From Microplitis mediator (taxonomy: Eukaryota > Arthropoda > Insecta > Hymenoptera > Braconidae), in NCBI RefSeq assembly GCF_029852145.1, contig NC_079971.1, forward strand, positions 11,389,697 to 11,453,696: DNA of 64,000 bases, written 5' to 3'. Made by a program: the position numbers and the translations under genes. The stretch's first letter is position 1, and every line of letters begins with the position of its first letter. The notes below the pieces were generated by a model, which saw nothing but the letters and a program-made list of their open reading frames with translations, was not told the origin of the DNA and did not search any database. Positions 45,010 to 54,449 of the stretch are shown one piece after another.

Positions 45010-46156
45010 ACACTGAGAAAAATATTACTAAATGAAAGTAAATACAGTTACTTGATGAATCATTCTTTGAATTGAGCAAACATTTTCTAAATCGAATGTA
45101 TATATTAATAAAGCAATTGACCATCGCATTAATCAAACTTTAAAGTTACCAAAAATCATTAATAAGTACACAATCAACCAATTTTTATCAATCATGCAAT
45201 ATAAGTGCTATTTTAGTGCTCGCTCTTTTGTTCGCCAAGTAGCTGTTTGCCCATTCAACTGTATTAAAGACATTTGTGTGGGTTATACTGCGTTCGGCAA
45301 GTAAATTTGAGTGCGACAAGTAAACTTTTCGCACGCAAATTTACTTCTAGTCGCATACAGATTATCGTTTAATCCACAAAAATGTCGCAACAGTTGAATC
45401 AGCAAAAAGCTACTTGGGGAACAAAAATAGCGAGCACTAAAATAGCACTCATATCGCATTAATAATAAAAAAAAGTATGTTCAATTTATTCGTTGTTGTC
45501 GATTACCCCCACGAGCAAATGAACGCACTCACTTTATTTGTGCGCTCAACTTTACCCTCGTGGGCGATCGAGAACTTACCGCATTAGTTGTACAATATAC
45601 TATTTTTGAGTTATTAAAATGACTTTAAGCGAGCATTTTACGACATAGTGGCTATTTGACAATAAAGCCCACCTAAATGCTTCGCATTTGAGGCGTGCAA
45701 TATGTATTTAACTATTACTAAGCTAGTATAAAAATAATATTATATAATTTGCATGAAAATTTATTCTACAAGTAGATTGTTCTATAATTAAACATTACAA
45801 GAAATTATCTGATTAGAAGTGATAAGTATTTGTAATAATTAATTGAAAAAAAAATATATAGAAATTTCTAGCAATAACTATATATCATGCATTAAACGAT
45901 TTACACTAAACAATCATGTATTGAGTTGAATATTATAAATTATAATTTATAATATATGTCTTCTTAAATATTTTGTGTTAGATTTTTATTCATGTCTGCT
46001 TAGATATATATCATACGACATCTTTAGATCTCCTTAGAACCACTTGAATGGCTCCAAAAGTTGGATGTCAGAAAAAAAGACTGTTTGAATCGTATCACAT
46101 ATGATTGGAACAATAATATATTTACTTTCATCTAAAATTTTTTTTTTCTCAGTGTA
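45010..46156. mobile_element. MITE with CACACTGAGAAAAA termini, carrying a nested palindrome
   Basis: Left GCACACTGAGAAAAATATTA with AAATGAAAGTAAATA. The right end is the near-reverse-complement (TATTTACTTTCATCT..TTTTTCTCAGTGTA). About 35 bp of inverted end. The compact palindromic element 45186-45475 and its companion 45476-45610 lie inside. No coding region. Confidence 0.6.
45186..45475. mobile_element. Compact 290-bp palindromic MITE, short form of the 26548-29040 element
   Basis: The left half (ATCAATCATGCAATATAAGT to GTTTAATCC) and the right half (AAAAATGTCGCAACAGTTG to GCATTAATAATAA) correspond to the two ends of the 2.5-kb element joined directly. It includes the inner palindrome GTGCGACAAGTAAACTTTTC. 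The following 135 bp match 29041-29190. Confidence 0.7.
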
Positions 46157-46992
46157 TGTCAAGGGTAGAAAAATATGAATATCTGACTAACGAAAAATTG
46201 CAACGAGTCCACGGCTTAGGGTAAATGCCTATTACGAGTGTGAACATTTGTCTGTGTCTCATACTCATATGAAATGCAATGTATGAGGTGGACGAAATGG
46301 GCTAACCGTATGTTATAGGATAATTTTAGTTGACACACATCATAGGATTTATTTTATAAAATCCGTTGAGAACGTTCAATTTGAGGGAAAGTAAAAATAG
46401 TTCATTATAAACATAAAAAATTTATATAGTACATTAAAAATTAAATTATCTCTGCCATGTAGAATTCAAAAACTGAGCAAAAGATTTTGAAAATAAAACA
46501 GTAGTCCTGCAAATGCAATAACTTATACTTCTGTTACATGATCATTTATAGTTCTAACAAGTGTAGTTTTGTACAGTTGCAGGACTACATTACAGAATTC
46601 TTGTTGCAGCTTGAAGATTTTTACTACGTGAAAATTTGTAAAATTTTAATAATAAATATATAAACAATTCGAAAATAAATTTTTTAATGAAACTTACTAG
46701 AGCCTGAGGTATTATTAAAATTATGAATAATTTTGAATATTAATTAAAATTATAAATAATTTTAATAATGAAAAAAGTACAAAGTCGTCAATAGTTTAAA
46801 AGTCTACAAATATAACTATTGAATTATAAGTATAAATAAGTCATAAGAAAACATAAGTATCTCCTTTGAACGATATTCAAAAGATAACATTACAGCTGTC
46901 CAGTTTTGAAACCATAAATAAGACAAAACCAATCTTTTTCTGTTGCTAACTCGGTTTAGGAATTGAATAGCTGATTATTGATCTATACTAAC
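46157..46992. other. AT-rich intron-like DNA downstream of the BEN exon
   Basis: A GTTGCAGGAC/GTCCTGCAA inverted pair (46507-46600) uses the vocabulary of the 48865-49194 hairpin. I could not find the next BEN-gene exon here. Confidence 0.35.
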
Positions 46993-47194
46993 CTCTAACA
47001 GCATCATATATTTTTTTAGGAATTCGTTCTCTTCTTCCACCACCAGTCACGGACATATTCAATAACTTCTTTTCTCCAATAATATATTTCATTAGCCTTA
47101 TGGCTAATTTAGAGGGTTTTTTTTTATACGAGCTTGTTACAATCTCTAGGAATGAAGGACTGACCCAAACATCACTTCCGGGCATTAGTTCAAC
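46993..47194 (-). CDS. BEN-domain exon of a multi-exon gene
   Basis: Minus-strand exon entered through TTAG/GTTGAACTA at 47194 and left through GAGG/TTAGT-type donor (AGAG then GTTAGT) near 46993. It reads VELMPGSDVWVSPSFLEIVT, then KKPSKLAIRLMKYIIGEKKL, then LLNMSVTGGGRRERIPKKIY. The order (hydrophobic start, SKLAIRLM..YIIGEKKLL, SVTG, IPKKIYDAV) fits a BEN domain, an alpha-helical DNA- or protein-binding module found in chromatin regulators and in some viruses. The frame is clean and both splice sites are good, unlike the transposase remnants around it. The C-terminal end of the domain should lie on a further exon at lower coordinates. BEN genes are expanded in some braconid wasps and their polydnaviruses; nothing here shows a viral origin. 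Confidence 0.7.
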
Positions 47195-47267
47195 CTAACG
47201 TATGAATAGATAGTATCAGTTACATACGTAAATTAATTAAATTAAAGTTTTCAACGTGAAAAGTGTT

Positions 47268-48000
47268 TGGGGCGGGGGAGCGGCAAAACGGGCCACTGAA
47301 GTAAAATGGCTACTGAGGCAAAATGGTCCCCCCAAAATTTTTAACATGAAAAGTGTTGGGGAGGGGGGTAAAATGGGCTGCCTAGACTTTGAAAACCTAC
47401 GAATATTTTTTAACAAAACGGATTCTTAAAATTTTTTTAACAGATATGATTAAAGAATTATGATAAGGAGCAAACTAGGTCACGAGTTCAGCAGCATTAT
47501 TAACTATAATTTTTTTCAAAAAAAATTTATTATATATAAACGAAAATAATTAAAATATAAACAATTGTTGATTAATCAAGTAATGAAATTAAGTTATTTT
47601 AAGGTCCAAATCTTCAATATCAACTCTTTTTTATACTAAATACATATAAAAAAGTTTCAAAACACAAAACAAGCGACAAATATACGTTGAGTTTTTTTGG
47701 GGGCCCGTTTTACCCAACTTTTCAGGATTTTTTAATTTTCATAGACACAGCAAATTAACACCAAAAACTCAGCAGAAGGAAAAAAAAAGTGAAACAAGCT
47801 GAAAAACACATTATAAAAATTTTTTGAGGGGGCCCGTTTTGCCCCACATTTGTTAATTTTTTATTTTTAACGGACAGAACAAATTAAGGTCAAATACTTG
47901 GCGAGGGAGTAAAAAAAAGTAAAACAAGTAAAAAAAACTGAGGATTTGAAAATTTTTTTCTTAAGGGGCCCATTTTTCCCCCACCACCCCTTCCCCTATA
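47268..48000. mobile_element. G-rich MITE (GGGGCAAAAC family), copy 4, in a BEN-gene intron
   Basis: Starts TTGGGGCGGGGGAGCGGCAA and ends CACCCCTTCCCCTATA. Internal inverted signatures AAAATGGGC / GGGCCCGTTTTGCCCCAC and GGCCCGTTTTACCCAAC. Lies between the exons at 47194 and 48540. Confidence 0.6.
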
Positions 48001-48059
48001 ATATAGGAAGTATATAGGAAGTATATTATACGAAGAGAAGATTGTATAAACTAATTTCA

Positions 48060-48505
48060 GATCTATGTGTGAGTGTGTGTGTGTGTGTTTTTTTTTTGTT
48101 TCTGGGTGGGCAAAATAGACCATATGAACGGTCTGTACTTAACAATAGTACTGTGAAAATTGAAAATTTTCAAAAAAAGGGAAGTTATTGGTCTCGGTCC
48201 AATTTTGAAAAATCTAGCTTTCAACATATCTTTTTAGGCCCTGTTACACGAAGAAAAATGAAGATAAAAAATGTATGAATTTTTATTATGTTGTCGACTA
48301 AACTTAAAACAAGAAGTTAAGTCGTCAAAAAATTATCATGCTGCACTGTAATTATTATTGTGAGCCTCTAAAAGTGAGTCAAAATTCTGTAAAAATGATG
48401 AAAAGAAACATAAATGACAGCTAAGACCAATTTCTTATAAAAAAATTTTTTAACAAACTTTCGACGTAGTCTGTTTTACCCAACAGACCCCGTTTTGTTC
48501 ACACT
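48060..48505. repeat. (GT)n plus a diverged G-rich family member
   Basis: GTGTGTGTGTGTGTGTT run at 48068-48088, then GGGTGGGCAAAATAGACC. Near 48470-48500 a mirrored GTTTTACCCAACAGACCCCG. Likely a decayed fifth copy; no sharp ends. Confidence 0.4.
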
Positions 48506-48539
48506 TCTTATGATCAACAAGTTCAATATTTTAATTTAC

Positions 48540-48680
48540 CTTCATTCCTTTATTTTTACAACCAGTCGTTCTCTGATCGGGACATGACTTATTGATATAA
48601 GTTTTGTTTTGATAGTTGTAAACATTTCTCATATGCTCAACCAAATTTTGGAGAGAATTGATTTGATCCAGTCCCAGTAA
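48540..48680 (-). CDS. Exon upstream of the BEN exon, 47 codons
   Basis: Minus-strand open exon bounded by an AAAG acceptor at 48681 and an AAG/GTAAAT donor at 48539, phase 0 at both ends. It therefore joins in frame to the BEN exon at 47194. It reads LLGLDQINSLQNLVEHMRNV, then YNYQNKTYINKSCPDQRTTG and CKNKGMK. No domain is recognised. The segment lies just N-terminal to the BEN domain and would be a linker. Intron length to the BEN exon is about 1.35 kb and contains the G-rich MITE copy 4. Confidence 0.55.
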
Positions 48681-48864
48681 CTTTAAAATTAAATATTAAT
48701 ATAAGAGTATTATCAACACCATAAGGAAACAGCAACAAGATGAAAAAGATAATGATTAACTAGTTTAGATATTGGCTATTAAAAACTAAATTATAAATCA
48801 ATAACATAAAAAATAAAAAAATAGAAACTAAATTTTTAATTGATAAAATAAAGTTTTACAACTT

Positions 48865-49194
48865 ACTGTATAAAGAAAAAAAAAGAACTGTTGCTGCAAC
48901 AGGAATAGGTCCTGTAGCATGAGTTTGTTGCTGCAACAAGAAAGTCCTGTAGCAGCTCCTCGCCTTATTACAGCTACATGATCAGTCCTGTTGCAGTCAC
49001 AGAAATAGTCTTGAATTCGTATTAAGTATGAAAACGTCAATTACAGGAGTTGAAAATCAACGCCGATGAAAAATATTATGTTTCATCGGCGATAATTACG
49101 AATTTAAGACTATTTCTGTGGCTGCAACAGGACTGGTCTTGTGAATACTACGTGACTTTCCTGTTGCAGCAACAGTTCTTTTTTCTCCGTGTAG
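48865..49194. mobile_element. Hairpin MITE with GTTGCTGCAACAGGA words
   Basis: Left TACTGTATAAAGAAAAAAAA then GAACTGTTGCTGCAACAGGA; right CTGTTGCAGCAACAGTTC then TTTTTTCTCCGTGTAGTA. The arms of about 150 bp fold on each other, and within each arm TGCTGCAACA/TGTTGCAGCA is itself palindromic. Termini belong to the TACAC..GGAGAAA group. Confidence 0.7.
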
Positions 49195-49224
49195 TACTTT
49201 AAATAATATTTCAGTATTTACTTT

Positions 49225-49765
49225 TATGGGAATCCATACCATGCCGAATCCATATGGGAATCTAGTATGTGTTACGAATTAGGAAAATCAACAAAAAGCG
49301 TCACGTTATTGATACAAACAAATTGATTAAAAAAGAAAAAAAAAGTATATATCCTGCCAGTAGAATATTAGTCTGTTCTTTTATTAATATGCGCGTATTA
49401 AAAGACCATAGACGTAAAAATCCAGGGACCTCAGAATCTATAGAAATTACTTGTATAGGAACCCATATCTCTATGTGAATTTCCCACAAAGAAATTTGGA
49501 TCTTCTAGTTCCTATATGGGAATCCTGGTACCCACAGTTTCCTATATGAAATTTCTGCATGGAAATCCCACGATTTCCTATGTGGATTTCTCATATGAGA
49601 ATCCAGATACCCACGGTTTACTACATGGATACTTGTATACATCAATACTCTCCTATATCAATTTCTATAGAAAGAATCTATATATGGATTCTTACATAAA
49701 TCCATGCTTCCCCATACGGATTCCTATGGGTTCCCATGCAATCCCACATGGGTTTTTTTTATAGG
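49225..49765. repeat. Word-shuffle block CCTATATGGGAATCC
   Basis: Dozens of variants of CATATGGGAATCY, TTCCTATATGRRAT, ATCCCACATGGG and ATGGATTC. Ends are not sharply defined (GGGAATCCATACC near 49229; CCCACATGGGTTTTTTTTAT near 49744). Frames on both strands result from the repeated words. Confidence 0.55.
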
Positions 49766-49908
49766 GTAATGTTTCGGAAATATTATTACACTGTAAAAAC
49801 AGAAAACAGACTATAAGTCCACGAAATGTCTGGTATTAGATTTAACTCCGGATGAGTTGTAAAAATAACACCAATGGCGGTAAAATCATTTTTTTTTAGT
49901 TTTAATTC

Positions 49909-50488
49909 ATAGGAGAGGATGGAACACGACGGCCCATCAAAAAATTGGTAAAAATTTTTTTTTCATTTTCGGTCAAATCATGATATCTCTGATGTTTTAA
50001 AGATATTTTAGGCTGATCTGCGATATCTGGGGCATAATGGACTACCTGGAAAAAAATTTGCTATAGAAATTTTTTTTTTTTCTAAACTAAACGAATTTCA
50101 AAAATTTATTGATTAAAGCTCTTTTAGGCCAATAGATTATATTGTGGTTAAAATGAAAAAATAGAAATTTCAATAAAACTGGTTATGTTAGCTAAATACC
50201 ATTTTTTTTTTTTAGTAAGTTTGAAGTCCACAGGATTATAAAGGTACGGAAATAGTATATTTGTGCTTAAAATATTTTTTTTCAATAAAAAAAAAAGAAA
50301 TAAAAATTTATAAGATTTTTGTGAAGGGGGCCGTTCTGCCCCATAAAAAAAGAATTTTTTTTACAAGTTTTGGTAAAATTTTGATGGATTTGCTTAAGAT
50401 TGGACCACATTAGGTTGACCAATAGATTAAAAGCCATAAAGAATAATTGCCGGCTTAAGGGGGCCGTCGTGCCCCACCCGCCCCTATA
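49909..50488. mobile_element. G-rich MITE (GGGGCAAAAC family), copy 5, with clear 29-bp TIRs
   Basis: Left ATAGGAGAGGATGGAACACG then ACGGCCCATC; right GGGGGCCGTCGTGCCCCACC then CGCCCCTAT. These are reverse complements at about 24 of 29 positions. This copy gives the best definition of the family ends. It lies in a BEN-gene intron. Confidence 0.7.
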
Positions 50489-50545
50489 CAGAATGAATTT
50501 AATAAATTAAGCTGTTATAATTACTATTATTAAGTAAAAATTTAC

Positions 50546-50669
50546 TGTGATAATTCGCTATATTGCTGTTTTCCTTTTGTTCAGAAGTATCACTTTCATC
50601 TGATGAATATATTTGATGATCATCCTCCGTTGTTGATCTATTTGATTCTATACTGGTGTATTCATGGTC
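50546..50669 (-). CDS. Probable exon of the BEN gene, acidic Ser/Glu-rich
   Basis: Minus-strand exon entered after CGAAAG at 50670 and left at ATCACA/GTAAAT (50545). It reads DHEYTSIESNRSTTEDDHQI, then YSSDESDTSEQKENSNIANY. Acidic and serine-rich with no domain, typical of linker regions in nuclear proteins. Start phase 0 agrees with the phase-0 donor of the next upstream exon (53128). The end phase (1) does not match the phase-0 exon at 48680, so a small exon is missing between them or one border is wrong. Confidence 0.45.
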
Positions 50670-50837
50670 CTTTCGAAAAAATTATTTTTTTAAATCCAAA
50701 ATTAGTCTTACGACTGTCTCAAGAAAAACAATCATATATGGCCATATGTAAAGTACATATGGTCTTACATAGGCATATAAACATTTTGAATAATTACGTA
50801 TTTGCGACTATATACAACTATACTCAGATATACAGAG

Positions 50838-50893
<56 letters not shown>
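50838..50893. repeat. (TA)n microsatellite
   Basis: About 27 TA units, with one G interruption near 50884. Confidence 0.95.
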
Positions 50894-50895
<2 letters not shown>

Positions 50896-51206
50896 TCGTG
50901 GATGATAGTGTTCCATCAATTTTTATGTTATCTTTCACATTAAATAATGTTATCATGCATGGCTTAATCAGAGCATATGATCATCTGAATCAGTGATCTT
51001 ATGTGAGCATGAAAATTTTTTAAATAAAGCCGAGCTTAAAATTAAAATTATTTAAGTTTAGTAGCTCATGGGCCAAAAAAAAAGGAAACATTTTTTTATC
51101 TTCAATAGTAAATTTCCAATTTTTTTCTGTTTTCTAAAATTAAACTCAGTCGTCTAATTTATTTTGTATAACTAAACTAAGTAGCCACTATCAGAAGCAT
51201 AGCGTA

Positions 51207-52717
51207 TACGGAAAGAAAATTATGGGAAGTTTTGCTATGCATTATGGGAATAGTTCCCATAATGGTATAGGAATTGTACCCATACTATTATAGGGATGCT
51301 TCCCATATATTATGGGATCCATCCCTATAATAGTATGGGTAAAATTCCTAAACCATTATGGGAACCATTCCCATAATGGCATGGAAGTAGTTCCTATACC
51401 AATATGGGATCCATTCCCATAATATTATGGGAACTATTCCCATACCATTATAGGAACCATTCATACACTTATCCAAAAAATTAAAGGAACAAGAAAATTT
51501 TATAAATTTTTTAGTGATTTTTGGAAGGCTGTATTTTCGTGAAAAATGATCGCATCGAAAAAATAAAAAAAGGAAATTGAAGCTTGAAATCTCTAGTTTG
51601 AAGATCTTCCAGCAAAAAAAAATTTTTTTCCGAAAAACGAAAAAAAAAATAACCCCCCGAATGAAACGTAAAAAAAAAAAATGTAAAAAAATTCTTGTAT
51701 GGTCTCGTTTTTTAGAAAATTTTTTTTTTTCCTCTTTACCTTACATTTACTGAATAACTAACGCAAAAATGAAAGAAAATCCGAAAAAAATTAATTTTTT
51801 CATTTTGGTAATGATTACACAATTTAAGGAACAAAACTTGTTCCTTTAATTGTTTCGCAAAACTTTGAGCAATCGGACCGGACAAACGGTTCAATGGATC
51901 AATCTGAAAATTTCCAGGGTTTTTGGAGGTACATTAAGCTGTAAAATTACCTGGCAACATTATTTTTTTTATCAATATTTGCAGAGTAGCGATGAGTTGA
52001 CTAAAAAACCAGAAAATGGTCTTTTTTTGTGGGTTTTTCAAATGTATATCAAGGATGAAAAAAAATTTTTTTTTGAAAAAATCGAAAATGGAGCTTGTAG
52101 GGAATTTATTCAAGTTTATTAAACTGCCCTTTAAATTACTGTGTGACCATTACTTGCTGAGATATCAATAATCGAAGACAAAAGGCTCCTTTTTGATTTA
52201 AAGGCTGATATCTCAGCAGCAAATTGTCGTACAGAAAAACAAAAAAAAGCAAATTGTAGCTGAATAAATTTCCTAAACGAGCCATGAATTTGTTTTTTTG
52301 AAAAAATTTTTCCCGGCCCCGTAGACCTAAAAAACAAAACTAAAAAATTTAGAAAAATTTTGTCTCGACGTTTTTCTTATGATTCCGCAAAAACCGTGGC
52401 TCAAAAAAATATTTTGCCGGAAGATCTTCAAACTAGAGATTTCAAGCTTCAATTTCCTTTTTTTATTTTTTCGATGCGATCATTTTTCACGAAAGTACAG
52501 CCTTCCAAAAATCACTAAAAAATTTATAAAATTTTCTTGTTCCTTTAATTTTTTGGATAAGTGTATAATATTATAGAAAGTATTCCTATAAATTATAGGA
52601 ACCATTCCTATAATTATATGAACTGCTTCCATAATTTATGGTCGTAATTCCTATGATGGTATAGGAAAAAATTTCACAAAATTGTGAAAACAGTTTCCAT
52701 AATTTTCTTTCCGTGTA
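51207..52717. mobile_element. MITE with TACGGAAAGAAAATTATGG termini, interrupted by a foldback
   Basis: Left TATACGGAAAGAAAATTATG; right CATAATTTTCTTTCCGTGTA. The interior on both sides (51220-51463 and 52566-52690) is a shuffle of TTCCCATAATGGTATGGGAA, CCATACTATTATAGGGA and complements. A 1.1-kb foldback sits inside at 51466-52563 with a TA duplication. Without it the outer element is about 0.41 kb. Confidence 0.75.
51466..52563. mobile_element. 1.1-kb foldback, CACTTATCC termini, TA target duplication
   Basis: Left CACTTATCCAAAAAATTAAA; right TTTAATTTTTTGGATAAGTG, exact reverse complements. TA on both flanks (51464-51465 and 52564-52565), the hallmark of Tc1/mariner-type insertion. The arms pair well to a turn near 52000-52050. 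No transposase frame. The terminal CACTKRTC..AATTAAAGG resembles the 17251-19253 family. Confidence 0.85.
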
Positions 52718-53127
52718 GTAGTTAAAGTGCCAGTCTTTCGTGTTTAAATTTCACGTTTCAAATCTTACTAAAGCGTGTGTGGTCGTCGATAAAGTACTGC
52801 CGTACTAACCACAAAAGAAGTGACTATACAGTATTCTTACAAAAGTTACTAATTCTGTGCTCGCCAGAACAGTGATCCGCAAAAATTATTAAAAAAATAA
52901 AAAATAGAATAAAAAAAAATTATTTTCGTAGTGTAGTTCAAATTTTGTACATGGCCATATCAAGCTGTATATGATGACATCAAACGATCAATAGTTATAC
53001 ATAGTCATACATGATTGGTTTGTGACAAGATGAAATGACTTCGAAATTATATTGCATTCATAAACATAATTTCAAACGTTATTTTGCCTGTATTTTATAA
53101 TAAGTAGCTAACGGTTAAATTATTTAC
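52718..53127. other. AT-rich spacer, probable intron
   Basis: No repeat or gene that I can name between the nested MITE and the exon at 53128-53394. Confidence 0.35.
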
Positions 53128-53394
53128 TTTTTGTTCCATGTTCGATGAATGAAGATCATCAGATTCATTTGAATTCGGTATAGAACAAACAAAACTATCA
53201 TCTGAATCAGAGTCTATAATTTGTGTTCTTTTTAAATAATCAATTGCTGCCACCGAATTTTTAATATGAAAAACTGAGTTTTTACCCTGTAATAAATTGA
53301 TAACCCCGTCGGGGTGTAGATGATTTGGTGCAAATATATTCAATACTGTAATATGATTTGATGCATGAATAACGGAACTTTTTATACTTGGCAT
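53128..53394 (-). CDS. Probable 5' exon of the BEN gene, 89 codons
   Basis: Starts at ATG 53394 and ends at a clean AAA/GTAAAT donor (53127), phase 0. Reads MPSIKSSVIHASNHITVLNI, then NHLHPDGVINLLQGKNSVFH, then IIDSDSDDSFVCSIPNSNES. The second half is acidic/Ser-rich like the exon at 50546-50669, to which it would splice in frame. No domain recognised. It is open over its whole length in an AT-rich region where chance frames of 89 codons are uncommon but possible. Alternatively the first codons are intronic and the exon starts after an AAG near 53388. Confidence 0.45.
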
Positions 53395-53843
53395 GTTAAA
53401 TTAAAATAGTTTCAGCACATTCGCAATTTCATGATCATCCAACACACTGACACACTTATAAGTTTTTCTAAAAGGTTTTAGTGCTATTTTCTCACTCAAA
53501 ATTTTCTACAGTATAAAAAATATTATCTATGTAAAAAAAATACTTAAAACACATTAAAAACTTGCTTGCATAAAAATAACACCATAAACGCTTACACATA
53601 CAGCTTGGTGAGAATTGACAATGTAGAATCTTTGACAAAATCATTGAGTTATAGTAATAATTAAAGGTGTAAAAATACATTGGATGTTTGCGCAATTGTG
53701 GATGTACCGAAACTATTGTTAATAAACATAGCCAGTATTGGACAATTTACTTTTTCAATACATATAAACAAATTATTATTCATACATCATTTTTATGTAA
53801 TACTTAAAGCATAGAGGAATTGAGATACAGCATATACACTGAC
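53395..53843. other. AT-rich DNA, intron-like or promoter-proximal
   Basis: No feature recognised. Confidence 0.3.
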
Positions 53844-53993
53844 CATAGAATGTGACGTTTCTATAAAGCTATCATGAGAGATGCTTGGCGATTCATTAAT
53901 CTCTTCGGTGGTTATGTCCAAGGGAATAATTTTTTTTTTAATATTCTTTCCTACAATCTCTTCGTCGCTGCTCGAACTTGACAGGATTTTATA
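53844..53993 (-). CDS. Possible further exon, 50 codons, acidic
   Basis: Minus-strand segment after CCAAG at 53994, reading YKILSSSSSDEEIVGKNIKK, then KIIPLDITTEEINESPSISH, then DSFIETSHSM, followed by an ATG/GTCAGT donor. Composition resembles the acidic exons downstream. It cannot be joined in frame to the ATG exon at 53394 without an unseen acceptor, so it may be an alternative exon or a duplicate. The sequence before both (CCAAGTATAAAA) is strikingly similar. Confidence 0.35.
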
Positions 53994-54185
53994 CTTGGGA
54001 CGAGTAAGTTTATTTGAAAATTTAAATTAAAAAGTAATTACAACAGTATATCGCGTTGCAGATGCCATAAGGGCGCATAAAAAAAATTTGATATTTAAAG
54101 AAAAATTTTTTCGTCTCTATTATATTAATAGATTATAATTTCATCAATTTCTTTGAAAAATTTTTTTTTTGTCTCTATTATACTT

Positions 54186-54440
54186 ATATACGGAGAAAAA
54201 TTTATGGTAACCGTTCCTAGTGTACGTTTATGAAATATCATCCCATATCGTTATGGTAATGATTACTTGGAATTATGGGATATAGGCCCATACTTTCTGG
54301 GAATTGTTCCGATAGGTTTGAGAACAATTCCCATCATTATGGTAACAGTATCCATATCGCATGTGAAAGAATTATGGTAATGATTACCATACTCATAGGA
54401 ATAGTTACCATAATCAAATAGGAACCAATCCTATAATTAT
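54186..54440. mobile_element. MITE fragment with TATACGGAGAAAAATT end and TTATGGTAAC words
   Basis: The left end matches the TACAC..GGAGAAA group. The interior uses ATTATGGTAATGATTAC, CCATAATTC and GGGAACGATTCC-type words, a variant of the 51207-52717 vocabulary. No right terminus recognised before the satellite begins. Confidence 0.5.
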
Positions 54441-54449
54441 AGGTGGACT

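Noticed and set aside
46993..47194. Polydnavirus origin of the BEN exon
   Set aside because: BEN domains occur in ordinary insect chromatin proteins; no proviral segment motif or other viral gene is visible here.
50603..50996. IYIYIYIY-rich frames on both strands
   Set aside because: Translations of the (TA)n microsatellite.
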